From contig CALBKM010000034.1 of the NCBI GenBank assembly GCA_937895705.1, positions 1 to 64,000 of the forward strand: a stretch of DNA of 64,000 bases. Direction: 5' to 3'. The notes under the pieces are model-generated. The model searched no databases and was not told the origin of the DNA. It saw nothing but the letters and a program-made list of their open reading frames with translations. Position 1 is the stretch's first letter. Every line of letters starts with the position of its first letter. Source of the DNA: an uncultured Clostridia bacterium. GTDB lineage: Bacteria; Bacillota; Clostridia; Lachnospirales; Lachnospiraceae. A program made the translations under genes and the position numbers. Of this stretch, positions 1 to 7,930 are shown piece by piece.

Positions 1-162
1 CTCTGTTATCAATCCATAATCATTTCCATAAACAAGGTATTCCAACGAAAACGGACGCGGTGCCAACATCAAATCAACTACAAAAACAATACACACCACC
101 GCTATAAAAAGTAGGGTTACTCTTTTTTTATGTAATTTATAAAAACGTTCTCCGGATGTCAT
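1..162 (-). CDS. Membrane protein, N-terminal fragment (cut by window edge)
   Basis: An open frame starts at ATG 162 and runs off the left edge without a stop (54 residues visible). It begins MTSGERFYKLHKKRVTLL, a basic leader followed by one strongly hydrophobic segment (about residues 15-32), then a polar region. A GGGGTGAT stretch lies about 6 bases before the ATG and an extended -10 promoter lies upstream. It is a separate unit downstream of the rpsI terminator. The family cannot be recognised from this fragment; a signal-anchored or multi-pass membrane protein is all that can be said. Confidence 0.6.
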   Translation of the reverse strand, partial: MTSGERFYKLHKKRVTLLFIAVVCIVFVVDLMLAPRPFSLEYLVYGNDYGLITE

Positions 163-211
163 TATTATCACCCCATCAACTTCCAATTTTCACTTTCCAC
201 GAGCACCATCA

Positions 212-240
212 ATTATACCACACTATCACCAATAATTCCA
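212..240 (-). promoter_or_regulatory. Probable extended -10 promoter for the left-edge gene
   Basis: On the minus strand TATAAT (212-217) is preceded by TGG, giving an extended -10. No good -35 hexamer sits 17 bases upstream. It lies about 50 bases before the ATG at 162. Confidence 0.5.
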
Positions 241-321
241 TTGAATTTGCCATATAAACAATAAGCAGAGGTGTGTCACGTTGCCATTCGCAGACGCAAA
301 GCGTCCTGCTCATGCGTTAAG

Positions 322-345
322 AAAACGGTCCGGCGGACCGTTTTT
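322..345. terminator. Perfect hairpin with T tracts, probably bidirectional terminator
   Basis: Eleven-bp perfect arms AAAACGGTCCG / CGGACCGTTTT with a one-base centre, with T runs in both directions. It lies between the rpsI 3' region and the left-edge gene. Confidence 0.6.
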
Positions 346-395
346 AGCGTGGAGATTCCGAGCTATGCTCGGAAACAACTTCCGCCTTTTCCTGC

Positions 396-554
396 GAGAT
401 AGTATTACTTGCGAATACATCAGGCAGCCTCGAATACGCTTCGCTCCTTCTCGGTCCTTGATGTATTCGTATGAATTGCAAAAAACAAAGAAGTCCGTGA
501 GGATAAATCCTCCGGACTTCTCGTTTTCTTGCAATTCGCAAGTAATACTATCTC
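396..554. repeat. Nested palindrome overlapping the rpsI stop codon
   Basis: A perfect 20-bp inverted repeat (396-415 and 535-554) encloses two smaller hairpins: CGAATACATCA/TGATGTATTCG arms near 412-470 and the rpsI terminator. The right arm contains the rpsI stop codon (548-550). Inside, positions 424-456 (minus sense) carry a motif with GGAGCGAAGC that recurs at 49468-49501. Confidence 0.7.
480..520 (-). terminator. Intrinsic terminator of rplM-rpsI
   Basis: In the minus direction GAAGTCCG(T)GAGGA pairs with TCCTCACGGACTTC around a TTTA loop, followed by TTTGTTTTTTGC. It is placed 28 bases after the rpsI stop. Confidence 0.88.
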
Positions 555-940
555 TTGGAAAACTGCGGTGCACGTCTTGCAGCCTTCAAGCCGTACTTCT
601 TTCTTTCCTTCATACGAGGATCTCTGGTTAAGAAGCCAGCCTTCTTTAATGCCGGACGATAGTCAGCATCTGCCTGCAATAATGCACGGGAAATACCGTG
701 TCTGATTGCACCTGCCTGGCCGGTGAAACCACCGCCACGAACAGTTACACAAACATCGAACTTATCAGCAGTCTCGGTTAATGCGAGCGGCTGACGAACG
801 ATGAGCTTCAAGGTCTCAAGACCGAAATAGTTGTCGATATCTCTCTTATTGATTGTAACCTTACCGTTACCCGGAACGAGGTATACTCTAGCGATACTGC
901 TCTTTCTTCTACCAGTACCGTAAAATCTTGCCTTAGCCAT
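548..940 (-). CDS. rpsI: 30S ribosomal protein S9
   Basis: S9 of the small subunit head, whose C-terminal tail reaches the P-site tRNA. The 130-residue protein starts MAKARFYGTGRRKSSIARVY, has the GRRKSS motif, and ends with the basic ARRAPQFSKR tail typical of the family. An AAAGGAGG site precedes the ATG at 940. It is 24 bases after rplM and co-transcribed with it. Its stop lies inside one arm of a 20-bp inverted repeat, suggesting that repeat arose at the gene end. Confidence 0.98.
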   Translation of the reverse strand: MAKARFYGTGRRKSSIARVYLVPGNGKVTINKRDIDNYFGLETLKLIVRQPLALTETADKFDVCVTVRGGGFTGQAGAIRHGISRALLQADADYRPALKKAGFLTRDPRMKERKKYGLKAARRAPQFSKR

Positions 941-964
941 TTTTATTTCCTCCTTTCGACCTAA

Positions 965-1399
965 TTAAAACTTAATCTCTAATGCTTCCGGCTTCTGTGC
1001 AGCATGCGGATGCTCAGCGCCAGCATATACATGTAACTTCTCGATCATGGTTCTTCCTAACGGTCCCTTCGGAAGCATACCCTTTACAGCGAGCGTAATA
1101 ACGTCGGTCGGCTTCTTATCGAGCATTTCCTTTAAGGTGGTCTCTCTCATTCCACCCGGATAATCGGAATGCTTGTAGTAGATCTTCTGATCCATCTTCT
1201 TACCGGTAACCTTAATCTTCTCTGCATTAACAACGATTACGTTGTCTCCGGTGTCAATATGCGGGGTAAAAGTCGGCTTGTTCTTACCTCTTAAAATCTT
1301 AGCGATTTCAGAAGAAAGACGTCCTAAAGTCTGTCCCTCTGCATCGATCACATACCACTTTCTCTCGATGGTAGCCGGGCTTGCCATAAAACTCTTCAT
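965..1399 (-). CDS. rplM: 50S ribosomal protein L13
   Basis: L13, an early-assembling 23S rRNA-binding protein. It has 144 residues, begins MKSFMASPATIERKWYVIDA, and has the family motifs GQTLGRLSSEIAKILRGK and GDNVIVVNAEKI. An AAGGAGG site sits 8 bases before the ATG. First gene of the rplM-rpsI unit, with its own promoter (1493-1521) and a short structured leader. Confidence 0.98.
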   Translation of the reverse strand: MKSFMASPATIERKWYVIDAEGQTLGRLSSEIAKILRGKNKPTFTPHIDTGDNVIVVNAEKIKVTGKKMDQKIYYKHSDYPGGMRETTLKEMLDKKPTDVITLAVKGMLPKGPLGRTMIEKLHVYAGAEHPHAAQKPEALEIKF

Positions 1400-1447
1400 A
1401 GCATTTTCCTCCTTACATTCATCTTCTTGTCATTCTATTTCTTCATG

Positions 1448-1487
1448 GTCAGCTTCCGCTGACGATGCGGAATAACCTTACCAACAT
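1448..1487 (-). promoter_or_regulatory. Structured rplM leader (L13-leader-like)
   Basis: The transcript between the promoter and rplM has a GTCAGC-GGAA-GCTGAC hairpin (1448-1463) preceded by a GGTTATTCCGCA stretch. Firmicutes rplM genes often carry an autoregulatory L13 leader; the position and hairpin fit, but assignment to the Rfam family is my inference. Confidence 0.45.
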
Positions 1488-1492
1488 TTCGC

Positions 1493-1521
1493 ATTATAGC
1501 GGGTGTCTAAAGTAAAGTCAA
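1493..1521 (-). promoter_or_regulatory. Promoter of rplM-rpsI
   Basis: TTGACT (1516-1521) and TATAAT (1493-1498) with exactly 17 bases between, a near-consensus sigma-A promoter about 95 bases upstream of rplM. Confidence 0.9.
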
Positions 1522-1575
1522 GCGTTTTTCTACGGTTTTTTAAAGAAATTTTAAATTTTCTTAGTTTTCGTTTGC

Positions 1576-1600
1576 AAAAATCATATTTTCAATGATTTTT
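1576..1600 (-). terminator. A/T-rich hairpin after truA
   Basis: AAAAATCAT / ATGATTTTT arms around a 7-base loop, followed by GC on the minus strand. It is a weak, A/T-only stem between truA and the rplM promoter. Confidence 0.4.
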
Positions 1601-1693
1601 CATCATCAATATCGGTTTTTATAAATTCGACAAACTAAGTTGCTCCCCAAAACCATATGTTCTACGTTCTTCAATCACCGGTTCCATTTAAAG

Positions 1694-2497
1694 CTATGCG
1701 GTTTCTTCCGGTCCCTTCTCAAGCTCCGCCTGCTTCTCCTCCCACAACTTCCCCGGATCCGGAAAATATTCGATACCGACTAACATCAGTCCCTTCGCCG
1801 GTGCGGTCGGTCCCGCCGCTTCTCGATTCTTCGCCTCGATCATTGCTTTCACGTCTTCCGGCTTTTTCATATGCTCTCCGACTTGAAGGAGTGTTCCGGA
1901 AATGATACGAACCATATTGTAAAGGAACCCGCTGCCGCTGACACGTATGGTAATCAAATGTCCTTCCTGTTCTACTTCCAAAGAGTAGACGGTACGAACA
2001 TGATCCGGCACCTGAGCCTTGGTGGAACAAAAGCTGGTAAAGTCATGCTCTCCTAGAAAATACTGCGCCGCCTCCCGCATAGCTTCCACATCCAGATCAT
2101 GATATACAAAATGGGTATACCCCCGATTAAACGGCTGTACAAAATCCGCATTCCAGATTTTATACTCGTAGGTCTTTTTGCTGTCCCACTTCCGTGGGTG
2201 AAACTCCGGTGCCACCTCGAAGGACTTCTGAATGACAATATCCTCCGGCAAGCTGTGATTTAAGGCGTAGCAAAGCTTTTCCGCCGGAATACGGGTATTG
2301 GTATCAAACACCGCCACATTGCCCATAGCGTGTACGCCGGAATCGGTGCGACTGGCACCGATAACCATGATTTCTTCTTTTAACAGACGGGACAACTCTC
2401 GGTTCAACACTTCCTCCACCGTGATGGCATTGGGCTGAATCTGCCAACCGCAGTATTTTGTTCCGTCATATGCCACAATCAACATAATCCGCCGCAT
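1694..2497 (-). CDS. truA: tRNA pseudouridine(38-40) synthase TruA
   Basis: TruA isomerises U38, U39 and U40 in tRNA anticodon stems. The catalytic aspartate is in SRTDSGVHA (Asp52 from the start used here), and the early YDGTKYCGWQ motif and late GSGFLYNMVRI motif are intact. I chose ATG 2497 because GGAGG sits six bases upstream; a longer frame from 2524 lacks a good site. The last 25 residues are a charged tail. It follows the GNAT gene and precedes the independent rplM promoter. Confidence 0.96.
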   Translation of the reverse strand: MRRIMLIVAYDGTKYCGWQIQPNAITVEEVLNRELSRLLKEEIMVIGASRTDSGVHAMGNVAVFDTNTRIPAEKLCYALNHSLPEDIVIQKSFEVAPEFHPRKWDSKKTYEYKIWNADFVQPFNRGYTHFVYHDLDVEAMREAAQYFLGEHDFTSFCSTKAQVPDHVRTVYSLEVEQEGHLITIRVSGSGFLYNMVRIISGTLLQVGEHMKKPEDVKAMIEAKNREAAGPTAPAKGLMLVGIEYFPDPGKLWEEKQAELEKGPEETA

Positions 2498-2564
2498 GGT
2501 TGTCCTCCTTTCTGTATAACGCACCTTCTTTCAGTACAATACTTTCTATGCCGTTCTTCTCAAA

Positions 2565-3182
2565 CTATAATACACTCGTTTGAAGTAATTTTTTATAAGA
2601 TTCGTCTGTCATATACTTTTCCAATATCGCCATTGCTTCTATATACTCATTTACCGCAGTTCCGTAGGTATCGGTTTTCGTCATACAAAAGCCGAAATCA
2701 TTATACAACTTAATTGCTTTATAAGAACACGGTTGGGTATGTAAATATATCTTTTGTCCTGAATTCGACTTTTCAAATATGTTCATTACTTCCGTAACCA
2801 ACACTCTGGCATATCCACGATTTGCATAAGCATCCTTTACCGCAAGCCAGTGCAAAACCGGAACGTTTTCTTCTCCCTTTGGTTCGAACCATGCGATACA
2901 GGTACCGATATAAACTCCGGTCTTCTTTTCTTTGAGGAAAATACATCGTTGTTCCAACTCTTGTTGTGCTGTTCCAAACCGTTTTGTAAAGTACGAAACA
3001 ATCTCCTCTTCCGTACATTCCGCAAACTCGCCTGCGCCCTTCTGTACCTCTGCCCAAACCGATTCCATCCCTTGCTTAAAGAATACGATCTCGACACCGA
3101 AATCCGGCTCCGTATATGCAGACTTGTCAATCCGGTCACAACGCATAATGATACTTTTATATGCAATGGTCTTATCTATCAT
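2565..3182 (-). CDS. GNAT-family N-acetyltransferase
   Basis: About 205 residues with a GNAT core in the C-terminal half: VLHWLAVKDAYANRGYARVL gives the beta4 strand and the acetyl-CoA loop region, followed by KIYLHTQPCSYKAIKLYNDFGF, the typical beta5-alpha4 segment. The N-terminal 80 residues are less typical. It overlaps the phosphotransferase gene (ATG 3182, or GTG 3191), so translation is probably coupled. The substrate is unknown. The pair resembles small-molecule-modifying resistance cassettes, but that is inference. Confidence 0.8.
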   Translation of the reverse strand: MIDKTIAYKSIIMRCDRIDKSAYTEPDFGVEIVFFKQGMESVWAEVQKGAGEFAECTEEEIVSYFTKRFGTAQQELEQRCIFLKEKKTGVYIGTCIAWFEPKGEENVPVLHWLAVKDAYANRGYARVLVTEVMNIFEKSNSGQKIYLHTQPCSYKAIKLYNDFGFCMTKTDTYGTAVNEYIEAMAILEKYMTDESYKKLLQTSVL

Positions 3183-4194
3183 TTCTGACACCCAGCCATT
3201 TCTTCATCAGTTCCACTTTATCGCAATACGCATATAACGCCCCGATGGTCCCTACCACCTGCTCCTCGCCCAGGCGAATCTCTTCTTCCCCTGAAGCCTC
3301 GATTCCCAAAGCACGCTTCAAATTATAATCAAGCCAGCCTAACATTCCGGAAAAGCTTCCCGCAAACACCGCATCCCACGGAACATCTTCCAAACTCATA
3401 TGCTTTCCGTAAGCGTCTGTAAGAGTGTCAAAGTAACTCCGCACAAGGCCTCCCGCACCGTCATCCGCCCAATAGTTCAGTACCTCCAAAAACTCCTGAT
3501 ACGGGTTGATGTAGCCGGCAGCTTCCCAATCAATGATAAGCGGTTCCGCTCCGTTCCACATAACATTCTTCGGGTCTAGATCTCTGTGGCTGAGCACCTT
3601 CGTCTGTGCCAGTGTTTCCTGCGCATCACACGCCGCCTGATTCCACTCCTTAATGTCAGAAATCACTTTTTCATATTGTGCAAGCCAATCAATACTTTGG
3701 CTTTCCTGTATACGATGTTCTTTCTGTTCTTTTGCCGTCTGTAAGTAGGCATCCCAGGGAAACGCTTCTGCGCCCCCTGCCTCCGGCTCCACTCCGTCAA
3801 TGGCAATGTCCGCCCGGTGCATTCTTCCTAAAATATCACCCATAGCCCCGCAGTGCGTTTCATTAATCTCGCCCGGAAACACAGACCGTCCTTCCACCCA
3901 CGGAAAGACCATGTAATAGCTTCCGTCCAACTCATGAATCTGCTTTCCCTGCAGTTCCAAGGCTGCCACCACCGGAAGGATGTCTTTAAATGCTGTCGCT
4001 ATTTTCTCGGAGTTTTCGGTATTCCGTAACGCAGTCGGACGTTTCATAATCTCGCCGTTTAATACCTTCACCGCATATTCGCCCTTGCTCGTCGTGACAC
4101 GGTACATTTTGTGCAGTAATCCGCCCTTTACTTCCGCCGGCTCCTTCTGCAGTTCCCCCAAACCAAGACTTTGTACTAACTTACCTATCTCCAT
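3172..4194 (-). CDS. Aminoglycoside phosphotransferase-fold (APH) kinase
   Basis: A 340-residue protein-kinase-like phosphotransferase. The Brenner motif HRDLDPKNVMW gives catalytic Asp and metal-binding Asn, followed by the metal site IIDWEAAG; an N-terminal AVKVLNGE supplies the ATP-binding lysine and MVFPWVEGRS a hinge. The acceptor is not evident; choline/homoserine kinase-like roles are as likely as drug resistance. It lies 47 bases downstream of ecfT in the same direction and overlaps the GNAT gene, an accessory pair placed between ecfT and truA. Confidence 0.82.
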   Translation of the reverse strand: MEIGKLVQSLGLGELQKEPAEVKGGLLHKMYRVTTSKGEYAVKVLNGEIMKRPTALRNTENSEKIATAFKDILPVVAALELQGKQIHELDGSYYMVFPWVEGRSVFPGEINETHCGAMGDILGRMHRADIAIDGVEPEAGGAEAFPWDAYLQTAKEQKEHRIQESQSIDWLAQYEKVISDIKEWNQAACDAQETLAQTKVLSHRDLDPKNVMWNGAEPLIIDWEAAGYINPYQEFLEVLNYWADDGAGGLVRSYFDTLTDAYGKHMSLEDVPWDAVFAGSFSGMLGWLDYNLKRALGIEASGEEEIRLGEEQVVGTIGALYAYCDKVELMKKWLGVRNDR

Positions 4195-4241
4195 ACCTTT
4201 TCTCCCCGTAATACTACCTCGCGCTCTTGTGTATACTTTCC

Positions 4242-5045
4242 TTAAAGCAAGAACCCGCTTCCAATCACAAGTCCCAAATACGCAAACAATATCAAATACG
4301 CAACTGCGTCTCTTCTCTTATACTTTAACGGTTTCATCTTCGTTCTGCCGTCTCCGCCGTGATAACATCTTGCCTCCATGGCCAGCGCCAAATCATTGGC
4401 ACGTCGGAAGGCCGACACCACCAGCGGCACCAAAAGCGGCACTAAGGCTTTTGCGCGCTGCAGAAGCTTTCCGCTTTCAAAATCCGCACCTCGCGCCTGC
4501 TGTGCCTTCATGATTTTATCCGTTTCCTCGATTAAAATCGGAATAAAACGTAACGCAATGGACATCATCATGGCTATCTCGTGCACCGGCACCTTAATCT
4601 TTTTTAAGCCTCGCAGTCCCTTTTCCAAACCGTCCGTTAACTGGTTCGGCGTAGTAGTAAAGGTCATAAGGGACGTTCCCAATACCAAAAGGATTAAGCG
4701 TACCGCCATCAGACCCGCCGTAATGAGTCCCTGATCGTAAATATGAATAATTCCCCAAGAGAACAGTTCCGTGCCCTCTCTGGTCAAAAATACGTTAAAT
4801 AAAAGGGTAAACAAAAGTAATATCATGACCGGCTTTAAGCCCCGCACAATATAACGGAACGGCACCTTGGAAATCTTTATGACAATACCTACAAAGACCG
4901 CCGCAATCACATAGCCCAAATATCCCGAAAACACAAACAGAGAAATCAAAAACATCATCGTCCCTGCCAGCTTCACTCTCGGGTCCAGACGATGAATCGG
5001 GGAATCGACCGGATAGTACTGCCCGATGGTAATGTCACGAATCAT
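4242..5045 (-). CDS. ecfT: ECF transporter transmembrane protein EcfT
   Basis: The membrane coupling subunit of a shared (group II) energy-coupling-factor vitamin transporter. It has 267 residues, starts MIRDITIGQYYPVDSPIHRLDPRVKL, several hydrophobic helices, and ARGADF plus RRANDLALAMEARCY near residues 185-230: the coupling-helix Ala-Arg-Gly motifs that contact the ATPases. It overlaps ecfA2 by four bases (ATGA). No substrate-binding S component is encoded nearby. Confidence 0.95.
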   Translation of the reverse strand: MIRDITIGQYYPVDSPIHRLDPRVKLAGTMMFLISLFVFSGYLGYVIAAVFVGIVIKISKVPFRYIVRGLKPVMILLLFTLLFNVFLTREGTELFSWGIIHIYDQGLITAGLMAVRLILLVLGTSLMTFTTTPNQLTDGLEKGLRGLKKIKVPVHEIAMMMSIALRFIPILIEETDKIMKAQQARGADFESGKLLQRAKALVPLLVPLVVSAFRRANDLALAMEARCYHGGDGRTKMKPLKYKRRDAVAYLILFAYLGLVIGSGFLL

Positions 5046-5923
5046 CTTCTGCCTCCCTTCCAGTCGGCAAGGAGAAGCTCCCTTGCCTCCAAAAGAGTAG
5101 TAGCATTTTGCGGCAAGTCTACACCTGCCCTGCGAAGAGCCTCCGATAAATAGGTCACCTGCGGTGCCGCAAGACCGATTTTCTCAAGCTCCTTATATGC
5201 CTCAAATACGTCCTTCGGCGTTCCGTCGCAAAATACACTGCCTTCCTTCATTACAATGAGCCTGGAGGCGTATTTTGCCACGTCCTCCATGCTGTGGGAC
5301 ACCAGAATGACGGTCCGGTTTCCTTCGGCATGAATCTGCGCGATACGGTCCAAAATCTCGTCCCGGCCTCTCGGGTCCAGTCCCGCCGTCGGCTCATCCA
5401 AAATTAAAATATCCGGTTGCATGGCAAGAACACCCGCAATGGCCACGCGACGCTTCTGTCCGCCGGATAATTCAAACGGCGACGCATCGTACAACTCCTC
5501 GCTTACCCCCGCTTCTTTTAACGCCGCAAAAGTCCGCATATCGATTTCAAGCTGTGGCAGGCCCATATTCTTCGGACCGAAGGCCACATCCTTTACTACT
5601 GTTGTTTCAAACAACTGATGCTCCGGATACTGGAACACCAGGCCCACCTTACTTCGTAATTCTTTTTTATTAAAACCGGCAGCGCAAATGTCGTTTCCGC
5701 GGTAATAAATATGTCCCGAGGTCGGAGCAATGAGTCCGTTCAAATGCTGTACCAGGGTAGACTTACCGGAACCGGTATGCCCAATGAGCCCGATAAATTC
5801 GCCTTTCCCAATGACCAGATTAATATCACGAAGGGCATGCTTCTCATAAGCCGTACCTTCACCATACACATAATTCACATGATCCAGCACCATACACTCC
5901 TGCAAATCCCTGGTTGCCTCCAT
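5042..5923 (-). CDS. ecfA2: ECF transporter ATPase EcfA2
   Basis: One of two ATPases that drive vitamin uptake with EcfT and interchangeable S components. Walker A GHTGSGKST, Q-loop VFQYPEHQ, signature LSGGQKRRVAIAG, Walker B ILILDEPTAGLDP and H-loop VSHSMED are all intact. ATG 5923 is chosen because GGAGG lies seven bases upstream. It couples to ecfT by ATGA overlap and lies 108 bases after ecfA1. Confidence 0.96.
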   Translation of the reverse strand: MEATRDLQECMVLDHVNYVYGEGTAYEKHALRDINLVIGKGEFIGLIGHTGSGKSTLVQHLNGLIAPTSGHIYYRGNDICAAGFNKKELRSKVGLVFQYPEHQLFETTVVKDVAFGPKNMGLPQLEIDMRTFAALKEAGVSEELYDASPFELSGGQKRRVAIAGVLAMQPDILILDEPTAGLDPRGRDEILDRIAQIHAEGNRTVILVSHSMEDVAKYASRLIVMKEGSVFCDGTPKDVFEAYKELEKIGLAAPQVTYLSEALRRAGVDLPQNATTLLEARELLLADWKGGRR

Positions 5924-6031
5924 CTCGCTGCCTCCTTTCATTCCTTACTTTCTCACAGTCATGCTCTTTCAAAGCAAACTGTTTGTTTTATCTAAACGCA
6001 TTCAAAGCTTCTTGCTATTTCTTTTCTGCCT

Positions 6032-6913
6032 CTATACAGTTCCTTGCCCGCATCTCGCCTTTGCCGCCGTGTACGCCGCCGTAAACTCCTCTACGGTCAA
6101 AATCCCGTCCGGCATCGGCACGCCCTGCTTCTTCAATTCATACGCAAGCTCCGTCACCTGCGGCACATCCAAACGGTATCCTTTTAACTTCTCTACCTGA
6201 GAGAAAATCTGCCGGGGAGTTCCCTGCATTACAATCTTTCCCGCATCCATTACAATAACGCGGTCCGCATCAATTACTTCATCCATATAGTGAGTAATCA
6301 GAAGAATAGTAACCCCTTCGATTTTATTCAGTTCATGAACGGTCTTCATAACTTCCTTGCGCCCCACCGGATCAAGCATGGCCGTAGGCTCATCCAAAAT
6401 AATACAGTCCGGGCGCATCGCCATAATGCCGGCGATTGCCACACGCTGTTTCTGTCCGCCGGACAGTTTATTCGGAGAATGGGTCCGATATGCGGTCATT
6501 CCCACCGCTGTCAGGCTCTCTTCCACACGACGCCAAATCTCCTCTGTCGGTACACCGATATTCTCCGGTCCGAAGGCCACATCCTCTTCCACCACCGTGG
6601 CAATAATCTGATTATCCGGATTCTGGAACACCATACCCGCACTCTTGCGAATCTCCCACAAATGCTCCTCATCCTTCGTGTCCATATCATTTACAAACAC
6701 CGCACCCTCCGTCGGACTAAGGAGCGCATTAATATGCTTTGCCACTGTAGACTTACCGGAACCGTTATGACCTAAGATAGCCACAAACTCGCCCTTCTGC
6801 ACTTCCAAAGTCACATCGTCCAGCGCTCGTAAAATATCTTCCACATTGCCCTCTTCGTCTCTTCGAATATACTCAAAAACAAGCTTTTCAGTACGAAGCA
6901 TTCTCTTCTTCAT
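6032..6913 (-). CDS. ecfA1: ECF transporter ATPase EcfA1
   Basis: Partner ATPase of EcfA2, 293 residues. Walker A GHNGSGKST, Q-loop VFQNPDNQ, signature LSGGQKQRVAIAG, Walker B CIILDEPTAMLDP and H-loop ITHYMDE are present. An AAAGGAGG site precedes ATG 6913. It starts a new unit after the rplQ terminator and the palindromic element; the rplQ-ecfA1-ecfA2-ecfT order is usual in Firmicutes. Confidence 0.96.
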   Translation of the reverse strand: MKKRMLRTEKLVFEYIRRDEEGNVEDILRALDDVTLEVQKGEFVAILGHNGSGKSTVAKHINALLSPTEGAVFVNDMDTKDEEHLWEIRKSAGMVFQNPDNQIIATVVEEDVAFGPENIGVPTEEIWRRVEESLTAVGMTAYRTHSPNKLSGGQKQRVAIAGIMAMRPDCIILDEPTAMLDPVGRKEVMKTVHELNKIEGVTILLITHYMDEVIDADRVIVMDAGKIVMQGTPRQIFSQVEKLKGYRLDVPQVTELAYELKKQGVPMPDGILTVEEFTAAYTAAKARCGQGTV

Positions 6914-6982
6914 AACGGCCTCCTTTCAGATTATTCCTCTACTTACTATATTTTCACTTTACTTTCCTAATGATTCATCTTT

Positions 6983-7340
6983 CCCTTTTCCGTCAGCTCA
7001 TCTTTATTTCTAATTATTGCCTCTTCTTTTAACAAGCTCATCTTCCCTTTTCGAATGCACAGGAGAATCCCGTGACAGGAATAGGTTTCTTGGAATTTTA
7101 CGTAGGATGTTAGACTTTCTTATTGTTTCGTTTTCCTGTCAGCAATGTACAGACAGGAGGTCTGTACAAGGCGACACGCGCCACGGACGGCGCGTTGGAG
7201 CCGGTTGCGTTCCTTTTAAGCAAAACACTCCGAAACAATTAGAAAAACTTACATCCGGAGGACATGACAAGAAACCTATTCCTGCCACGAGGACTCTCCG
7301 GACCTTCTTCCAAAACCGGGATAAGCGGACGGAAAAAGGG
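6983..7340. repeat. Palindromic structured element, copy 1
   Basis: The core spans 7060-7299. Outer arms near 7060-7092 and 7268-7298 pair; looser pairing extends to 6983 and 7340. Inside is a conserved stem (TTAGACTTTCTTATT with AATTAGAAA), then hairpin H1 (7146-7168, 9-bp arms, loop AGGAG) and H2 (7177-7194, CGCGCC/GGCGCG, loop ACGGAC), then GCCGGTTGCGT. Copies 2 and 3 (35998-36286, 51153-51445) share the core while stem sequences differ and remain complementary. It lies just past the rplQ terminator. Confidence 0.85.
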
Positions 7341-7367
7341 GCCATCACACCTTAGTGCGACAGCCCC
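7333..7367 (-). terminator. Intrinsic terminator of the alpha operon
   Basis: Minus-strand GGGGCTGTCGCAC pairs with GTGTGATGGCCCC around a TAAG loop, followed by TTTTTCC. It starts nine bases after the rplQ stop. Confidence 0.9.
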
Positions 7368-7375
7368 GACAATCA

Positions 7376-7912
7376 CTAAACTAATTCAATGAAAACTTCC
7401 ATTGCTGCGTCACCCTTACGCTGACCAATCTTAACGATTCTGGTGTAACCACCCTTACGATCTGCGTACTTCGGTGCAATCTCATCAAAGAGCTTATTTG
7501 CAACATCAACGGTCTTCGTGTTCTTCTTCTTACCTGCTGCTTCGGTCGGAACCTCGGTAACTCCGTAAAGAACCTTGTTCATCTGACGTCTTGCATGTAA
7601 TCTGGAAGCTGCTTCCTTCTTAACCTGCTTGTCAACTTCGTCAAATACGGTTACTTTCTTACCGTCAACTACTTCCTTTACTCTCTTGCCGTCCTTGTCC
7701 TTACGGGCAACCTTAGCCTTAACAGTAACCATCTCGTAGTTATCCTTTTCCTTAACAGCCATAGTGATTAAGTGCTCAGCGATGCTGCGGATTTCCTTAG
7801 CCTTCGCCTCGGTGGTCTTAATCTTACCATGGTATAACAGGTTTGTTACCTGATTTCTTAACAATGCTTTTCTCTGGCTAGATGTTCTGCCGAGCTTTCT
7901 ATAACCTGCCAT
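7376..7912 (-). CDS. rplQ: 50S ribosomal protein L17 (long form)
   Basis: L17 lies near the peptide exit tunnel. The N-terminal core MAGYRKLGRTSSQRKALLRN and the C-terminal GGYTRIVKIGQRKGDAAMEV are canonical. Between them is an extra charged segment of roughly 60 residues (about 75-135, containing KDKDGKRVKEVVDGKKVTVF), making 178 residues against about 120 in many bacteria. Such enlarged L17 proteins are common in Lachnospiraceae as far as I recall. Last gene of the alpha operon, 18 bases after rpoA. Confidence 0.97.
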   Translation of the reverse strand: MAGYRKLGRTSSQRKALLRNQVTNLLYHGKIKTTEAKAKEIRSIAEHLITMAVKEKDNYEMVTVKAKVARKDKDGKRVKEVVDGKKVTVFDEVDKQVKKEAASRLHARRQMNKVLYGVTEVPTEAAGKKKNTKTVDVANKLFDEIAPKYADRKGGYTRIVKIGQRKGDAAMEVFIELV

Positions 7913-7930
7913 TGTGCCTTCCTCCTAAAT

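Noticed and set aside
7060..7299. Group II intron fragment or retron RNA for the three-copy element
   Set aside because: No GTGYG start, no domain V-like sequence, no reverse transcriptase nearby.
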